Shown: positions 41,479 through 51,373, counted from the stretch's first letter. The stretch is 64,000 bases of DNA from Modestobacter sp. VKM Ac-2985 (GCF_026967925.1 NZ_JAPVBI010000003.1:313070-377069), one strand, 5' to 3'. The notes: a model not told the origin generated them from the sequence alone. Translations and numbers: made by a program.

Positions 41479-42696
41479 ATGACCCACCCGTTCAGCGCCG
41501 ACGCCGACGCGATCCTCGACCGCGCCACCCGGGCGGATGCCCCCGTCGCCGGGGTCGTCGCGATGGTCACCGACCGCTCGGAGACCGTCTACTCCGGCGC
41601 GGCTGGCGCGCGCCGGCTCGGTGGCGACCAGCCGATGACGCCGGACACCGTCTTCGCCATGTTCTCGACCACCAAGGCCATCACCGCCACGGCGGCGCTG
41701 CAGCTGGTCGAGGAGGGGCGGCTGGACCTGGACGCCCCGGCCCGCACCCACGCCCCCGCGATCGGTGAGCTGAAGGTGCTCGACGGCTTCGACGACGACG
41801 GCACCCCCCGACTGCGCGACCCGCGGCGGGAGGTGACCACCCGCATGCTGCTGACCCACACCGGCGGCTTCGGGTACGACTTCTTCAACGAGCACTACAA
41901 CCGGCTGGCCCAGGAGCAGGGGCAGCCCAGCGTCATCACCGCCACGAAGGCCGCGCTGACCACCCCGCTGCTGTTCGAGCCGGGCGAGCGCTGGGAGTAC
42001 GGCAGCAACCTGGACTGGGTCGGGCAGGTGGTGGAGGGGATCACCGGGGAGCGTCTCGGCGAGGTGTTCGCCGAGCGGGTGTTCCAGCCCCTGGGGATGA
42101 CCGACACGTCCTTCGTGCTGGACGACCGGTTGCGCAGCCGGCTGGCCTCGATGCACGCCCGCGGCGCGGACGGGTCACTGACGCCGATGGACTTCGAGCT
42201 GCCCTCGCCGCCGGAGGTGGACATGGGCGGGCACGGCCTCTACGGCACGGTCGGTGACTACCTGCGCTTCCTCCGGATGTGGCTCAACGACGGCCGGGGT
42301 GAGCACGGCGTCGTCCTCCGGCCCGAGACGGTCCAGATGGCGGTGCAGAACCACCTCGGCGACCTCAAGGTCACCGGTCTCCCCGGGGTGATCCCCTCGC
42401 TGTCCAACGACGCGGAGTTCTTCCCCGGGATGCCGAAGTCCTGGTCGCTGCCGTTCATGATCAACGACGAGCAGGCGCCGACGGGGCGGCCTGCCGGCGC
42501 ACTCAGCTGGGCCGGGTTGGCCAACCTCTTCTACTGGGTCGACCGCCAGAACGGGGTCGCCGGCTTCTGGGCGACGCAGATCCTGCCGTTCGGCGATGCC
42601 ACGTCCTTCGGCAGCTACCTGGAGTTCGAGACGGCCTGCTACACCTCGCTCGCCGGCCGGGACCGGCAGCCGGAGGTCGCCGGCGCCGGGCAGTGA
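41479..42696 (+). CDS. Serine esterase/beta-lactamase-fold hydrolase
   Basis: 405-aa member of the class C beta-lactamase/EstB family. SxxK motif FSTTK with Ser63 and Lys66, YGSN as the Tyr motif near residue 174, and a GGHGLYGT block in place of KTG. Family VIII esterases with these motifs cleave short esters and lactones. The GGAGG ribosome site is 7-8 nt before the ATG at 41479. The link with the BVMO gene makes lactone or ester hydrolysis after Baeyer-Villiger oxidation the best guess. No signal peptide, so cytoplasmic. Confidence 0.85.
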   Translation: MTHPFSADADAILDRATRADAPVAGVVAMVTDRSETVYSGAAGARRLGGDQPMTPDTVFAMFSTTKAITATAALQLVEEGRLDLDAPARTHAPAIGELKVLDGFDDDGTPRLRDPRREVTTRMLLTHTGGFGYDFFNEHYNRLAQEQGQPSVITATKAALTTPLLFEPGERWEYGSNLDWVGQVVEGITGERLGEVFAERVFQPLGMTDTSFVLDDRLRSRLASMHARGADGSLTPMDFELPSPPEVDMGGHGLYGTVGDYLRFLRMWLNDGRGEHGVVLRPETVQMAVQNHLGDLKVTGLPGVIPSLSNDAEFFPGMPKSWSLPFMINDEQAPTGRPAGALSWAGLANLFYWVDRQNGVAGFWATQILPFGDATSFGSYLEFETACYTSLAGRDRQPEVAGAGQ

Positions 42697-42702
42697 CCGC
42701 CG

Positions 42703-42732
42703 GGCCCGGGCGACCCTCGGGGCGCCCGGGCC
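42703..42732. terminator. Bidirectional terminator between esterase and ppk2
   Basis: Perfect 10-bp stem GGCCCGGGCG (42703-42712) with CGCCCGGGCC (42723-42732), 10-nt loop, between two convergent genes and adjacent to the ppk2 stop codon. Confidence 0.65.
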
Positions 42733-43569
42733 TCAGGGCACGAGGTCGGGCACGATGTGCTGGCTCTCCTTGGGCGGCCGGAGGTAGTCCTCCTCCACCG
42801 GTGGCCGGGGCGGGAGCTCCGGCGCCGGCGGGGTGAGGTCCTCGTACGGGACCTGGCTCAGCAGGTGGGCCATCACGTTGAGCCGGGCGCGCTTCTTCAC
42901 CTCGGCCTCGACGACCCACCAGGGCGCCTCGGGGATGTCGGTGGCGGCGAACATCTCGTCCTTGGCCCGGGAGAAGTCGACCCAGCGGTTGCGCGCCTCC
43001 AGGTCCATCGGGCTGAGCTTCCAGCGTTTGGTCGGGTCCTTCAGCCGGGCCTGGAACCGGGCCTCCTGCTCGGTGTCGCTGACGGAGAACCAGTACTTCA
43101 CGAGCGTGATGCCGCTGCGCACGAGCATCCGCTCGAACTCCGGGCACGAGCGCAGGAACTCCTCGTGCTCCTCGTCGGTGCAGAACCCCATGACCCGCTC
43201 GACGCCGGCGCGGTTGTACCAGGACCGGTCGAACAGGACCATCTCCCCCGGGCCGGGCAGGTGTGCGACGTAGCGCTGGAAGTACCACTGCCCCTTCTCG
43301 CGGTCGGTCGGCGTGGGCAGGGCGACGACGTGCGCGTGCCGGGGGTTGAGGCTCTCGGTGATCCGCTGGATCGCCCCGCCCTTGCCTGCGGCGTCGCGGC
43401 CCTCGAAGAGGACGACGACCCGCAGGCCCCGTGCGCGGACGTGCTCCTGTTGCTTCACCAGCTCCGCCTGCAGGCGGGCCAGTTCCTTCTCGTAGTACTT
43501 CTTGTCGACCTTGCCGGTGGACTGCGGGGTCTCCTCGACGGACGACGTCGGACCCGGGGTGGTGGCCAC
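42733..43569 (-). CDS. ppk2: Polyphosphate kinase 2
   Basis: 278-aa class I PPK2 that transfers phosphate between polyphosphate and ADP or GDP. Walker A FEGRDAAGKGG, lid/base block NPRHAHVVALPTPTDREKGQ, Walker B with DRSWYNRAGVERVMGF and KYWFSVSDTEQEARFQARLK are all present. N-terminal 20 residues are Pro/Thr/Ser-rich and may be disordered. Start is a GTG at 43569. Monocistronic, bounded by hairpins on both sides; linked with energy or phosphate storage. Confidence 0.93.
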   Translation of the reverse strand: MATTPGPTSSVEETPQSTGKVDKKYYEKELARLQAELVKQQEHVRARGLRVVVLFEGRDAAGKGGAIQRITESLNPRHAHVVALPTPTDREKGQWYFQRYVAHLPGPGEMVLFDRSWYNRAGVERVMGFCTDEEHEEFLRSCPEFERMLVRSGITLVKYWFSVSDTEQEARFQARLKDPTKRWKLSPMDLEARNRWVDFSRAKDEMFAATDIPEAPWWVVEAEVKKRARLNVMAHLLSQVPYEDLTPPAPELPPRPPVEEDYLRPPKESQHIVPDLVP

Positions 43570-43614
43570 GTGACGAGCATCATGGCGCGGCCCGCCGGCG
43601 GCAAGCGGTGCAGT

Positions 43615-43649
43615 GCCGGCTGCGGGGCCCCGTGGCCCCCGCAGCCGGC
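43615..43649 (-). terminator. Terminator of the sugar transport operon
   Basis: Perfect 13-bp stem GCCGGCTGCGGGG with CCCCGCAGCCGGC and a 9-nt loop, 24 bp after the stop of the TIM-barrel gene (minus strand) and before ppk2. Confidence 0.65.
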
Positions 43650-43672
43650 GGATCGGTTCCGCGGCCGGAGGC

Positions 43673-44680
43673 TCAGTTCCCGCTGGAGAAGGCCGAGTCG
43701 AAGGCCGCGGACGGCGGGTCGAACGCCAGGCGACGCACGAACTCCAGCGCCTCGGGCGCGCCGACCAGCCGGTCCATCCCGGCGTCCTCCCACTCCACCG
43801 AGATCGGCCCGGCGTAGCCGATGGTGTTGAGCATCCGGAAGCAGGCCTCCCACGGGACGTCGCCGTGCCCGGTGGAGACGAAGTCCCAGCCGCGGCGCGG
43901 GTCGGCCCAGGGCAGGTGCGACCCCATCCGGCCGTTCCGCCCGTTGCCGACCTGCTTCTTCGCGTCCTTGCAGTCGACGTGGTAGATCCGGTCCTTGAAG
44001 TCCCAGAGGAAGCCGACCGGGTCCAGGTCCTGCCAGACGAAGTGGCTGGGGTCCCAGTTCAGCCCGAACGCCTCCCGGTGGCCGATGGCCTCCAGGGCGC
44101 GCACCGTCGTCCAGTAGTCGTAGGCGATCTCCGACGGGTGCACCTCGTGCGCGAACCGCACCCCGACCTCGTCGAACACGTCGAGGACCGGGTTCCAGCG
44201 GGCGGCGAAGTCGGCGTAGCCGTCGTCGATCATCGACTCGGGCACCGGCGGGAACATCGCCACGGTCTTCCAGATCTTCGACCCGGTGAACCCGACGACG
44301 ACGTCGACGCCCAGCGCCCGGGCGGCCCGCGCGGTCGCCTTCATCTCCTCCGCGGCCCGCTGCCGCACGCCCTCGGGGTCGCCGTCCCCCCACACCCGGG
44401 CGTTGACCATGCCGCGGTGCCGCTCGTCGATGGGGTCGTCGCAGACGGCCTGGCCGTTGAGGTGGTTGGAGATGGCGAACACCGACAGGCCGTGCCGGTC
44501 GAGCAGCTCGAGCCGCTCCTTGACGTAGGCCGGGTCCTCGGCGGCCCGGACGACGTCGAGGTGGTCACCCCAGCAGGCGATCTCCAGGCCGTCGTAGCCC
44601 CACCCGGAGGCCAGCCGGCACACCTCCTCGAACGGCAGGTCGGCCCACTGGCCGGTGAACAACGTGACGGGACGGGGCAC
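43673..44680 (-). CDS. Sugar phosphate isomerase/epimerase (xylose-isomerase-like TIM barrel)
   Basis: 335-aa metal-dependent TIM-barrel enzyme. Metal site residues are recognised in [11 protein letters not shown] (Glu), [10 protein letters not shown] (Asp and His), YHVDCKD and [11 protein letters not shown] (Glu). The family includes IolE/IolI-like dehydratases or isomerases, sugar and ketose epimerases. It is the last gene of a run with an Idh dehydrogenase and a sugar ABC importer, so it acts on the imported sugar or cyclitol after oxidation. Start GTG at 44680; GAGCG upstream is only a weak ribosome site. Confidence 0.85.
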   Translation of the reverse strand: MPRPVTLFTGQWADLPFEEVCRLASGWGYDGLEIACWGDHLDVVRAAEDPAYVKERLELLDRHGLSVFAISNHLNGQAVCDDPIDERHRGMVNARVWGDGDPEGVRQRAAEEMKATARAARALGVDVVVGFTGSKIWKTVAMFPPVPESMIDDGYADFAARWNPVLDVFDEVGVRFAHEVHPSEIAYDYWTTVRALEAIGHREAFGLNWDPSHFVWQDLDPVGFLWDFKDRIYHVDCKDAKKQVGNGRNGRMGSHLPWADPRRGWDFVSTGHGDVPWEACFRMLNTIGYAGPISVEWEDAGMDRLVGAPEALEFVRRLAFDPPSAAFDSAFSSGN

Positions 44681-44690
44681 GGTTCGCTCC

Positions 44691-45869
44691 TCAGATCTCG
44701 GTGAAGGCGGAGTTGTCGGCGGCGCTGCGCTCCACGGCGGCCAGCACCCGCTGCACCTGCAGGCCGTCGGCGAACGACGGCGTGGGCTGCTCGCCGGCGG
44801 CCAGTGCGGTGACCAGGTCGACGACCTGGTGGGTGAAGCCGTGCTCGTAGCCCAGCCCGTGACCGGCCGGCCACCAGGCCCCGACGTAGGGGTGCTCGGG
44901 CTCGGTGACGATGATCCGGCGGAACCCGGCGGTCTCGGCCGGTTCGCCGCCGTCGAAGAAGTGCAGGACGTTCATGTCCTCGAAGTCGAAGGCCAGGCTG
45001 CCGGCCGAGCCGTTCACCTCGATCCGGATCGCGTTCTTCCGGCCGAGCGCGAAGCGGGTGGCCTCGAAGGTGCCCAGCGCTCCCCCGGTGAAGCGGCCCA
45101 GGAAGACGGCGGCGTCGTCGACGGTGACCTCGCCCATCCCCTCGCCGCCGACCCCGCCGAGCCGGCCGGTGCTGGCCGGCAACGGCCGCTTGCCGATGAA
45201 GGTCTCCAGCAGCGCGCTGACGCCGGTGAGCGTCTGACCGGTGATGAACTGGGTGAGGTCGACGACGTGCGCCCCGATGTCGCCCAGCGCGCCGGACCCC
45301 GCCTTGTCCTTCTCCAGCCGCCAGGACATCGGCGACGCGGGGTCGGTGAGCCAGTCCTGCAGGTACTGGGCCCGGACGTGCCGGATCTGGCCCAGCCGCC
45401 CTTCGGCGATCAGCTGCCGGGCGAGGGTGATGGCCGGCACCCGCCGGTAGGTGAAGCCGACCATCGCCCGCACGCCGGAGCCGGCGGCGCGTTCCGCCGC
45501 CTCGGCCATGGCCTCGGCCTCGGCGACGGAGTTGGCCAGCGGCTTCTCGCACAGCACGTGCTTGCCGGCCGCCAGCGCCGCGATCGCCATCTCGGCGTGG
45601 GTGTGCCCGGGGGTGCAGATGTCGACGAGGTCGACGTCGTCCCGCTCGAGCACGCGGCGCCAGTCGGTCTCGGTGTCGGCCCAGCCGTACCGGGCGGCCG
45701 CGGCGGCGACCCCGTCGGGGTCCCGGCCGGCCAGCACGGTCAGCTCCGGGGTGAGGGGCAGGTCGAAGAAGCGCGGCGCGGTGCGCCAGGCGTGGGAGTG
45801 TGCCGCGCCCATGAAGGCGTGGCCGATCAGGCCGACGCGCAGCGCCGGCCGGGCAGGGTGGGTCATCAC
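44691..45869 (-). CDS. Gfo/Idh/MocA family dehydrogenase
   Basis: 392-aa NAD(P)-dependent dehydrogenase. N-terminal Rossmann fold ([17 protein letters not shown]; the usual GxGxxG is altered to GHAFMG), the conserved EKP in [17 protein letters not shown] with the catalytic Lys, and the C-terminal sheet domain with [20 protein letters not shown] where Asp/His complete the active site. It oxidises a sugar or inositol-like substrate. Ten bp separate it from the TIM-barrel gene. The substrate cannot be read from sequence. Confidence 0.88.
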   Translation of the reverse strand: MMTHPARPALRVGLIGHAFMGAAHSHAWRTAPRFFDLPLTPELTVLAGRDPDGVAAAAARYGWADTETDWRRVLERDDVDLVDICTPGHTHAEMAIAALAAGKHVLCEKPLANSVAEAEAMAEAAERAAGSGVRAMVGFTYRRVPAITLARQLIAEGRLGQIRHVRAQYLQDWLTDPASPMSWRLEKDKAGSGALGDIGAHVVDLTQFITGQTLTGVSALLETFIGKRPLPASTGRLGGVGGEGMGEVTVDDAAVFLGRFTGGALGTFEATRFALGRKNAIRIEVNGSAGSLAFDFEDMNVLHFFDGGEPAETAGFRRIIVTEPEHPYVGAWWPAGHGLGYEHGFTHQVVDLVTALAAGEQPTPSFADGLQVQRVLAAVERSAADNSAFTEI

Positions 45870-45938
45870 ATGCTCCAGGAGTGGGACCGGTGCCGCCGGT
45901 GACCGGTCGTGGTCACCGGCGGCATTCCGTCGGGAGGA

Positions 45939-46997
45939 TCAGGACTCGAACGCGTCGTCGATGTACTGGTCGACGTTCTCTTCCGTGACCACCGGCGCGT
46001 TGAGCACGATCTCCCGCGGCACCTCCTGGGACACCAGGTCGGACATGCTCTTGCCCTGGGCGATCAGCCGGGCCAGCGCGATGCCGTCGGCAGCCTGGGT
46101 CGCCGGGTAGATGACGGTGGCCTCCAGCACCGAGTCACCGGACTGGATGTCCCGCATGGCGTTGGCCGAGCCGGCCCCGCCGACCATGAAGAACTCGTCG
46201 CGGCCGGCGTTGTTGATGGCGGCCAGCACGCCGACACCCTGGTCGTCGTCGTGGTTCCACAGCGCGTCGATCTGCGGGGCGGCCTGCAGCAGGTTGGCCG
46301 CTGCCTCCTCACCGGACTCGACGGTGAACTCAGCGGCCACCCGGTTGTCGACGTCCAGGCCGCAGTCGGACAGTGCGTCGGCGAAGCCCTGGCTGCGCTC
46401 CTGGGTGAGCGGGAGCGAGTCGATGCCGGCGATCTCGGCGACGACGGCGTCGGGCTGGTCGCCCAGCCGCGAGCAGATGTACGTGCCGGCGGAGACGCCC
46501 ATGCCGTAGTTGTCGCCGAGGATGGTGGCCCGGGCGGCGAACGGGCTGGAGAACTCCCGGTCGACGTTGATCACCGGGATGCCGGCCTCCATCGCCCGCA
46601 GCGCCACCGGGGTGAGCGCAGCGCCGTCGAAGGGGAGCAGCACGATCGCGTCGACGCCCTCGTTGATGAACGTCTCGACCTGGGCGATCTGGGCGCCGAC
46701 CTCGTTGGTGCCCTCGGCGACGATCAGGTCGATGTCCTCGTGGCGGTCGGCCTCGGCCTGTGCGGCGTTGCTGATGCCGGCCATCCAGCCGTGGTCGGCG
46801 GCGGGTGCGGAGAAGCCGATCCGCACCGTCTCCCCGGTCTCGTCGTTGGAGCTGGCGACGACGTCGCCACCGCCCTCGTCGGACCCGGAGACCTCCGGGG
46901 TGTTGCTGGTGCAGCCGGCCACCAGGGCGCCGGCTCCGACCACGCAGACGGCGGTGGTCAGCAGGCGACCGTACGGACGCTGCCTCGTTGCAGACAT
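45939..46997 (-). CDS. Sugar ABC transporter substrate-binding lipoprotein (RbsB-like)
   Basis: 352-aa periplasmic-binding-fold protein anchored by lipid: signal LLTTAVCVVGAGALVAGC with lipobox Cys29, then an acidic Gly/Ser linker and a type I binding domain (VRIGFSAPAADHGWMAGISN, EGVDAIVLLPFDGAALTPVA, GIPVINVDREF, ALWNHDDDQGVGVLAAIN). Binds a monosaccharide or polyol and presents it to the permease. ATG has GAGGAGA 6 nt upstream. A small hairpin (CCTGGC 47021-47026 with GCCAGG 47033-47038) precedes it, which may stabilise the binding-protein message. Confidence 0.92.
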   Translation of the reverse strand: MSATRQRPYGRLLTTAVCVVGAGALVAGCTSNTPEVSGSDEGGGDVVASSNDETGETVRIGFSAPAADHGWMAGISNAAQAEADRHEDIDLIVAEGTNEVGAQIAQVETFINEGVDAIVLLPFDGAALTPVALRAMEAGIPVINVDREFSSPFAARATILGDNYGMGVSAGTYICSRLGDQPDAVVAEIAGIDSLPLTQERSQGFADALSDCGLDVDNRVAAEFTVESGEEAAANLLQAAPQIDALWNHDDDQGVGVLAAINNAGRDEFFMVGGAGSANAMRDIQSGDSVLEATVIYPATQAADGIALARLIAQGKSMSDLVSQEVPREIVLNAPVVTEENVDQYIDDAFES

Positions 46998-47096
46998 GTT
47001 CTCTCCTCGTGGATCGCCGCCCTGGCTGCGCTGCCAGGAGCCGGGGTGGTGCGCCGGCAGGCCGGGTGGCCGGCCGGAGGTCAGGGCCTCGCGGAC

Positions 47097-48266
47097 TCAG
47101 GCCGGCGGGCGACCGCCGGAGTCGCCGGGGCGGGCGCCGGCCGGCCCACCGGGGGTGGCCGACCCACCGGGCTGGGCACCGGTCGGGTTCCCGGGGGCAG
47201 CGGCGCCGCTGGGGCCGCCGCGGGCCTTCTTCCGCGGCCGGGCACCGCCGAGGGCCAGCCGCTGCTGCAGCAGGACGGCGATCACGATGATCACGCCGCG
47301 GGCCACCTCCTGCGCCGAGCTGGACAAGTTGTTCAGCGTGAAGACGTTGGCCAGCGTGGTGAAGATCAGCACGCCGAGCACGGTGCCGACGATGGTGCCG
47401 CGGCCACCGACCAGCAGCGTCCCGCCGATGACGACGGCGGCGATCGCGTCCAGCTCCAGGAGCGTGCCGTGGGTGGAGCTGCCGGTCGTCGTCCGGGCCA
47501 TCAGCAAGACCGCGGCGATGCCGCAGGTGACCCCGGACAGCACGTACAGCCACACGGTGTGCCGCTGCACCCGGATGCCGGCCAGCCGGGCGGCCTCGGC
47601 GTTCCCGCCGACGGCGAAGGTGCGGCGGCCGAAGGTCGTGCGGTTGAGCAGCACCCAGCCGGCCGCGGCGACCAGCGCGAAGACGATCACGAGCATCGGG
47701 ATGCCGAGGACGTCGCCGCCGAAGAACTCGATGAAGTCGCGGTCCTGGACGATCTGGGTGCGCCGGTTGGCGATGATCTCCGCCAGGCCCCGGGCGGCCG
47801 CGAGCATCGCCAGGGTGGCGATGAAGGCGACCAGTTTCCCGTACGCGATGACGATCCCGTTGACCAGTCCGGCGCCGGCACCGACCAGGACGGCGGTGGC
47901 CACCATGACGATCCAGTGGAAGTCCTCGGCCATCGCCTGGGTCGCCAGCGTCGTCGCCCAGACGGAGGAGAGCGCGACCAGCGCCCCCACCGACAGGTCG
48001 ATCCCGCCGCCGATGATCACGAACGTCATCCCGACGCTGACCACGCCGATGACGGCGGCCGCCCGCAGGATCGTCACCGCGTTGTCCACGTCGACGAAGC
48101 GGCCGGGCGCGGTGATGGCACCGACGATGCAGAGCACCAGCAGGGCCACGACCAGTCCGAGGTTGCGGCCCAGCGGTCCGGCGAGCAGGCCCGGGCCCTT
48201 GGCACCGTCGTCGGCTGTGCCGCTGGTGCTGCCGGCCGGCGGTGTCGCAGTCGTGGTCTCGCTCAT
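47097..48266 (-). CDS. Sugar ABC transporter permease (RbsC-like)
   Basis: 389-aa membrane permease of the ribose/xylose class. About ten helices; conserved GGGIDLSVGALVALSSVWAT, GAGLVNGIVIAYGKLVAFIA, TLAMLAAARGLAEIIANRR, FAVGGNAEAARLAGI and VVIGGTLLVGGRGTIVGTVL are diagnostic. The last 50 residues form a Gly/Pro-rich tail (GAAAPGNPTGAQPGG...) that is not part of the family core. ATG at 48266 overlaps the ATPase stop (ATGA). Confidence 0.93.
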   Translation of the reverse strand: MSETTTATPPAGSTSGTADDGAKGPGLLAGPLGRNLGLVVALLVLCIVGAITAPGRFVDVDNAVTILRAAAVIGVVSVGMTFVIIGGGIDLSVGALVALSSVWATTLATQAMAEDFHWIVMVATAVLVGAGAGLVNGIVIAYGKLVAFIATLAMLAAARGLAEIIANRRTQIVQDRDFIEFFGGDVLGIPMLVIVFALVAAAGWVLLNRTTFGRRTFAVGGNAEAARLAGIRVQRHTVWLYVLSGVTCGIAAVLLMARTTTGSSTHGTLLELDAIAAVVIGGTLLVGGRGTIVGTVLGVLIFTTLANVFTLNNLSSSAQEVARGVIIVIAVLLQQRLALGGARPRKKARGGPSGAAAPGNPTGAQPGGSATPGGPAGARPGDSGGRPPA

Positions 48267-49816
48267 GCCACATCCCCTTCGCGTGCGGCGCCGGAGGTGG
48301 CGGCCGCTCCTTCCATGACCAGGTCGAGCACCTTGTGCTCGTCGAGCTCCTCGGCGGGGCCGCGGGCGATGATCGCGCCGTCGGCCACCACCAGCACGTG
48401 GTCGGCCAGGCCGAGCACCTCCGGGATCTCGCTGGAGACGACGACGACGGCGACCCCGCGGTCGGCGAGCGCCCGGATCAGGGCGTAGATCTCCGAGCGC
48501 GCCCCGACGTCGACGCCCCGGGTGGGCTCGTCGAGCAGGAGCACCTTGCAGTCGCGGAGCAGCCAGCGGGCCAGCACGACCTTCTGCTGGTTCCCGCCGG
48601 ACAGCGTGCGGACCTCGCGCTCGACGTCGACCGGCCGCAGGTCGAGCGCCTCGGCCTGGTCCCGGGCGGCCTGCTTCTCCGCTTCCCCGGACAGCAGTCC
48701 TCCGCGGGCGAACCGGGCCAGGCTGGACAGCGTGATGTTGCGGTAGATCGGCTCGGTCAGCAGCAGGCCCTGGCTCTTGCGCTCCTCGGGCGCCAGCCCG
48801 ACCCCCGCGTCGACGGCGGCCGCGACGTTGCCCGCCCGCAGCTTCCGTCCGGCGACCTGGACCGTGCCGGTGGTGGCCCGCCGGGCGCCGTAGACGGTCT
48901 CGAGGATCTCCGACCGGCCGGAGCCGACGAGCCCGGCCAGGCCGAGCACCTCCCCCGGCCGGACGGCGAAGGAGACGTCGCTGAAGGTGCCGGCCAGCGA
49001 GAGGTCCTCGACCTGGAGCACCGGCTCGGCGGCCTGGCCGGGGAACTCGCGGCGCTCCGGGAAGACGTACTCGATCGTCCGGCCGGTCATCAGGGTGATG
49101 ACCTCCCGGGTGGAGGTGTCCCCCGCGGGCAGGCCGGTGGCGACCGTGCGGCCGTCCTTGAGCACCGTGATCCGGTCGCCCACCTCGCGGATCTCCTCCA
49201 GCCGGTGGGAGATGTAGACGACGGCGACGCCGGAGTCGGTGAGGTCGCGGATGACCTGGAAGAGGTGCTCGACCTCCTCGCTGTCGAGCACCGCGGAGGG
49301 TTCGTCCATGACGATCAGCCGGGCGTCCTGGGACAGCGCCCGGGCCATGCTGACCATCTGCTGGGCCGCCGCCGACAGCGAGCCGACCTCGGCGGTGGGC
49401 CGGATCTCCGGGTGTCCCAGGCGGGACAGCAGCTCCCCGGCGGCCCGGTTCGCCTGCGCCGGCCGGGTGATCCCCAGGTGAGACCGCTCCCGGCCCAGGA
49501 AGACGTTGTCCGCGACGGTCAGCCCGGCGACCAGGTCGAGCTCCTGGTAGATGGTGGCGATGCCCAGGGACATCGCGGCCTGCGGGTCGCCGAGGGTGAC
49601 CGGGGCGCCGTCCCAGCTGATCCGGCCCTCGTCGGGCTGGTGCGCGCCGGCGAGGACCTTGATCAGGGTGGACTTCCCCGCGCCGTTCTGGCCGAGCAGG
49701 CAGTGCACCTCGCCGGCCCGGACGTCGAGGTCGACGCCGTCGAGGGCCCGGACGCCGGGGAACTGCTTGACGATGCCGTGCATCTCCAGCAGCGGCGTCG
49801 ACGGAGACGCGGTCAC
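48263..49816 (-). CDS. Sugar ABC transporter ATPase, two nucleotide-binding domains (RbsA-like)
   Basis: 517-aa tandem ATPase. First domain: Walker A GQNGAGKST, signature LSAAAQQMVSMARAL, Walker B LIVMDEPSAVLD. Second domain: altered Walker A LVGSGRSEI, signature LSGGNQQKVVLARWL, Walker B VLLLDEPTRGVDVG. The altered second P-loop is normal for RbsA/MglA proteins. GTG at 49816 with GGAGAG 6 nt upstream. First gene of a five-gene minus-strand operon with promoter and palindromic operator in the 295-bp gap upstream. Confidence 0.93.
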   Translation of the reverse strand: MTASPSTPLLEMHGIVKQFPGVRALDGVDLDVRAGEVHCLLGQNGAGKSTLIKVLAGAHQPDEGRISWDGAPVTLGDPQAAMSLGIATIYQELDLVAGLTVADNVFLGRERSHLGITRPAQANRAAGELLSRLGHPEIRPTAEVGSLSAAAQQMVSMARALSQDARLIVMDEPSAVLDSEEVEHLFQVIRDLTDSGVAVVYISHRLEEIREVGDRITVLKDGRTVATGLPAGDTSTREVITLMTGRTIEYVFPERREFPGQAAEPVLQVEDLSLAGTFSDVSFAVRPGEVLGLAGLVGSGRSEILETVYGARRATTGTVQVAGRKLRAGNVAAAVDAGVGLAPEERKSQGLLLTEPIYRNITLSSLARFARGGLLSGEAEKQAARDQAEALDLRPVDVEREVRTLSGGNQQKVVLARWLLRDCKVLLLDEPTRGVDVGARSEIYALIRALADRGVAVVVVSSEIPEVLGLADHVLVVADGAIIARGPAEELDEHKVLDLVMEGAAATSGAAREGDVA

Positions 49817-49869
49817 GCGCGCTCTCCGCGCCGGGCGGGCAGGACGCCGGACATGCCACCAACTCCAGA

Positions 49870-49893
49870 CTTATGCTCAGCACTGAACAGAAG
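49870..49893. promoter_or_regulatory. Candidate operator of the sugar operon
   Basis: CTTATGCTCAG-CA-CTGAACAGAAG: 11-2-11 inverted repeat with 9 of 11 pairs. It sits just downstream of the predicted transcription start (about +7 to +30), a site where a bound ROK or LacI repressor would block the polymerase. Confidence 0.55.
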
Positions 49894-49906
49894 TACGTCA
49901 GGCGGG

Positions 49907-49936
49907 ACACTATGTCCGCCGTCACAGCTGGGTCAA
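49907..49936 (-). promoter_or_regulatory. Promoter of the sugar ABC operon
   Basis: TTGACC (49931-49936) and TAGTGT (49907-49912) on the minus strand with an 18-bp spacer. The rest of the 49817-50111 gap shows no gene. Confidence 0.5.
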
Positions 49937-50111
49937 GAAGCCGCTCCAGCGTTACCAAACCGCAACGACGGCAGGGCAGCCCGCGAGCCCGTCGGCGTCC
50001 GGGTGGTCCGTGCCGTCCGGCTCAGCCCGGGGCCGGCGGGGTCCAGCCGCGTGCCCCTGCGGCTCAACCCTCCGTCGTCCGGGTCGACCCGGGTGCGACG
50101 CGCCTACGACG

Positions 50112-51308
50112 TCAGCGGGCGGTGGGCGCCTCGGCGGAGCCGGTGTGCTGCGCCACCTGGTAAGCCGAGTCCTCCTCCAGGAAGCCCTCGATCGCCATCA
50201 GCGCGGCACCCAGCCGCCCGGACAGGTCGGGGGCGGCGCTCACCGAGATGTCCAGCGTGCGGGCGGCCAGCGGCAGCGAGCGCCCGTAGACGGCCTCCCG
50301 GATGCCGGCCAGCAGCGGCGGCCCGGCCTGCGCCACGCCACCGGTCATCACGATCCGGTGCGGGTTGAAGAAGTTCACCAGGCTGGCCAGCACGGTGCCG
50401 ATGGTCCGGCCGGCGTTGCGGACCAGTTCCAGTGCCGGCCCGTCTCCGTGGGCGGCCAGCTGCACCAGCTCACGGGTCGTCGTCACCGGCAGCCCGGCCG
50501 CCAGCGCGTCGCGGAGCAGGGCACCGCCACCGGCGATCGCCTCGAGGCAGTTCTCGTTGCCGCACCGGCAGAGCACCGGCCGGCCGTGCGGGGGCGGGAC
50601 GGAGATGTGCCCGATGTCGCCGGCGCTGCCCTGGGCGCCGCGGTACACCTGCCCGTCGACGACGATGCCGCAGCCGATGCCGGTACCGACCTTGATCACC
50701 AGCACGTCCTCGGTCGACCCGGCGATGCCCATCTCGCCCAGCGCCATCACGTTCACGTCGTTGTCGGCGAAGACCGGGCAGTCGTACCGGCCGAAGGCGC
50801 TCGGGATCGGGTGGTCGTGCCAGCCCGGCATGATCGGCGGGTGGACCGGCCGGCCGGTCGAGAACTCCACGGGCCCGGGCACGCCGACGCCGACGGCGCA
50901 GACGTCGGCCGGGGTCAGGCCCGCCTCGGCCAGCACCTGCTGGGCCAGCCGGTCGACCTCGGCCAGCACCGGACCGGGGCCGTCGGCGATGTCGATGGGG
51001 TGGCCCACCGTGGCCAGGACCTCCGCGGACAGGTCGGTGACCGCGACGTCGACGCTGGTCACGCCCAGGTCGACGGCGAGCACGCAACCGGCCTGGCTGT
51101 TGAAGCGCAGCAGTGTGGGCGGGCGCCCGCCGGTGCTCCAGCCGCGGCCGCCCTCCTCGAGCAGGTTGGCGGCGATCAGCTGGTCGACCCGGGCGCTGAC
51201 CGTGTTGCGGGACGAGCCGGTCAGCGCGACGAGCTCGGCGCGGCTCCGCGCCCGGCCGGTGCGCACGTGGTGCAGCAGCGCGCTGGCCGAGGCGGAGGTG
51301 GAAGCCAC
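50112..51308 (-). CDS. ROK family transcriptional regulator
   Basis: 398-aa NagC/XylR-type regulator. N-terminal winged helix (RTGRARSRAELVALTGSSRN then TVSARVDQLIAANLLEE) and a sugar-kinase-like domain with GCVLAVDLGVTSVDVAVTDL, VIKVGTGIGCGIVVDGQVYR, GDIGHISV and the zinc motif CRCGNENCLEAIAG. It probably represses the sugar ABC operon downstream through the palindrome at 49870-49893 and is released by the sugar or its phosphate. Start is GTG at 51308. Confidence 0.9.
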   Translation of the reverse strand: MASTSASASALLHHVRTGRARSRAELVALTGSSRNTVSARVDQLIAANLLEEGGRGWSTGGRPPTLLRFNSQAGCVLAVDLGVTSVDVAVTDLSAEVLATVGHPIDIADGPGPVLAEVDRLAQQVLAEAGLTPADVCAVGVGVPGPVEFSTGRPVHPPIMPGWHDHPIPSAFGRYDCPVFADNDVNVMALGEMGIAGSTEDVLVIKVGTGIGCGIVVDGQVYRGAQGSAGDIGHISVPPPHGRPVLCRCGNENCLEAIAGGGALLRDALAAGLPVTTTRELVQLAAHGDGPALELVRNAGRTIGTVLASLVNFFNPHRIVMTGGVAQAGPPLLAGIREAVYGRSLPLAARTLDISVSAAPDLSGRLGAALMAIEGFLEEDSAYQVAQHTGSAEAPTAR

Positions 51309-51373
51309 GCCGCCATGGTGGCACGCGCCACGGCGACCGGAGGCGCGCGCCCGGCCCTCCCCGTGCCGCCGGA

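Noticed and set aside
45909-48488. 859-codon plus-strand frame
   Set aside because: Antisense to the sugar ABC genes, with low-complexity translation.
47097-49958. Single 953-codon minus-strand frame joining the permease and upstream sequence
   Set aside because: The permease part is genuine from 48266 on; the upstream part is an out-of-frame shadow of the ATPase gene, which has all its motifs in another frame and overlaps by ATGA.
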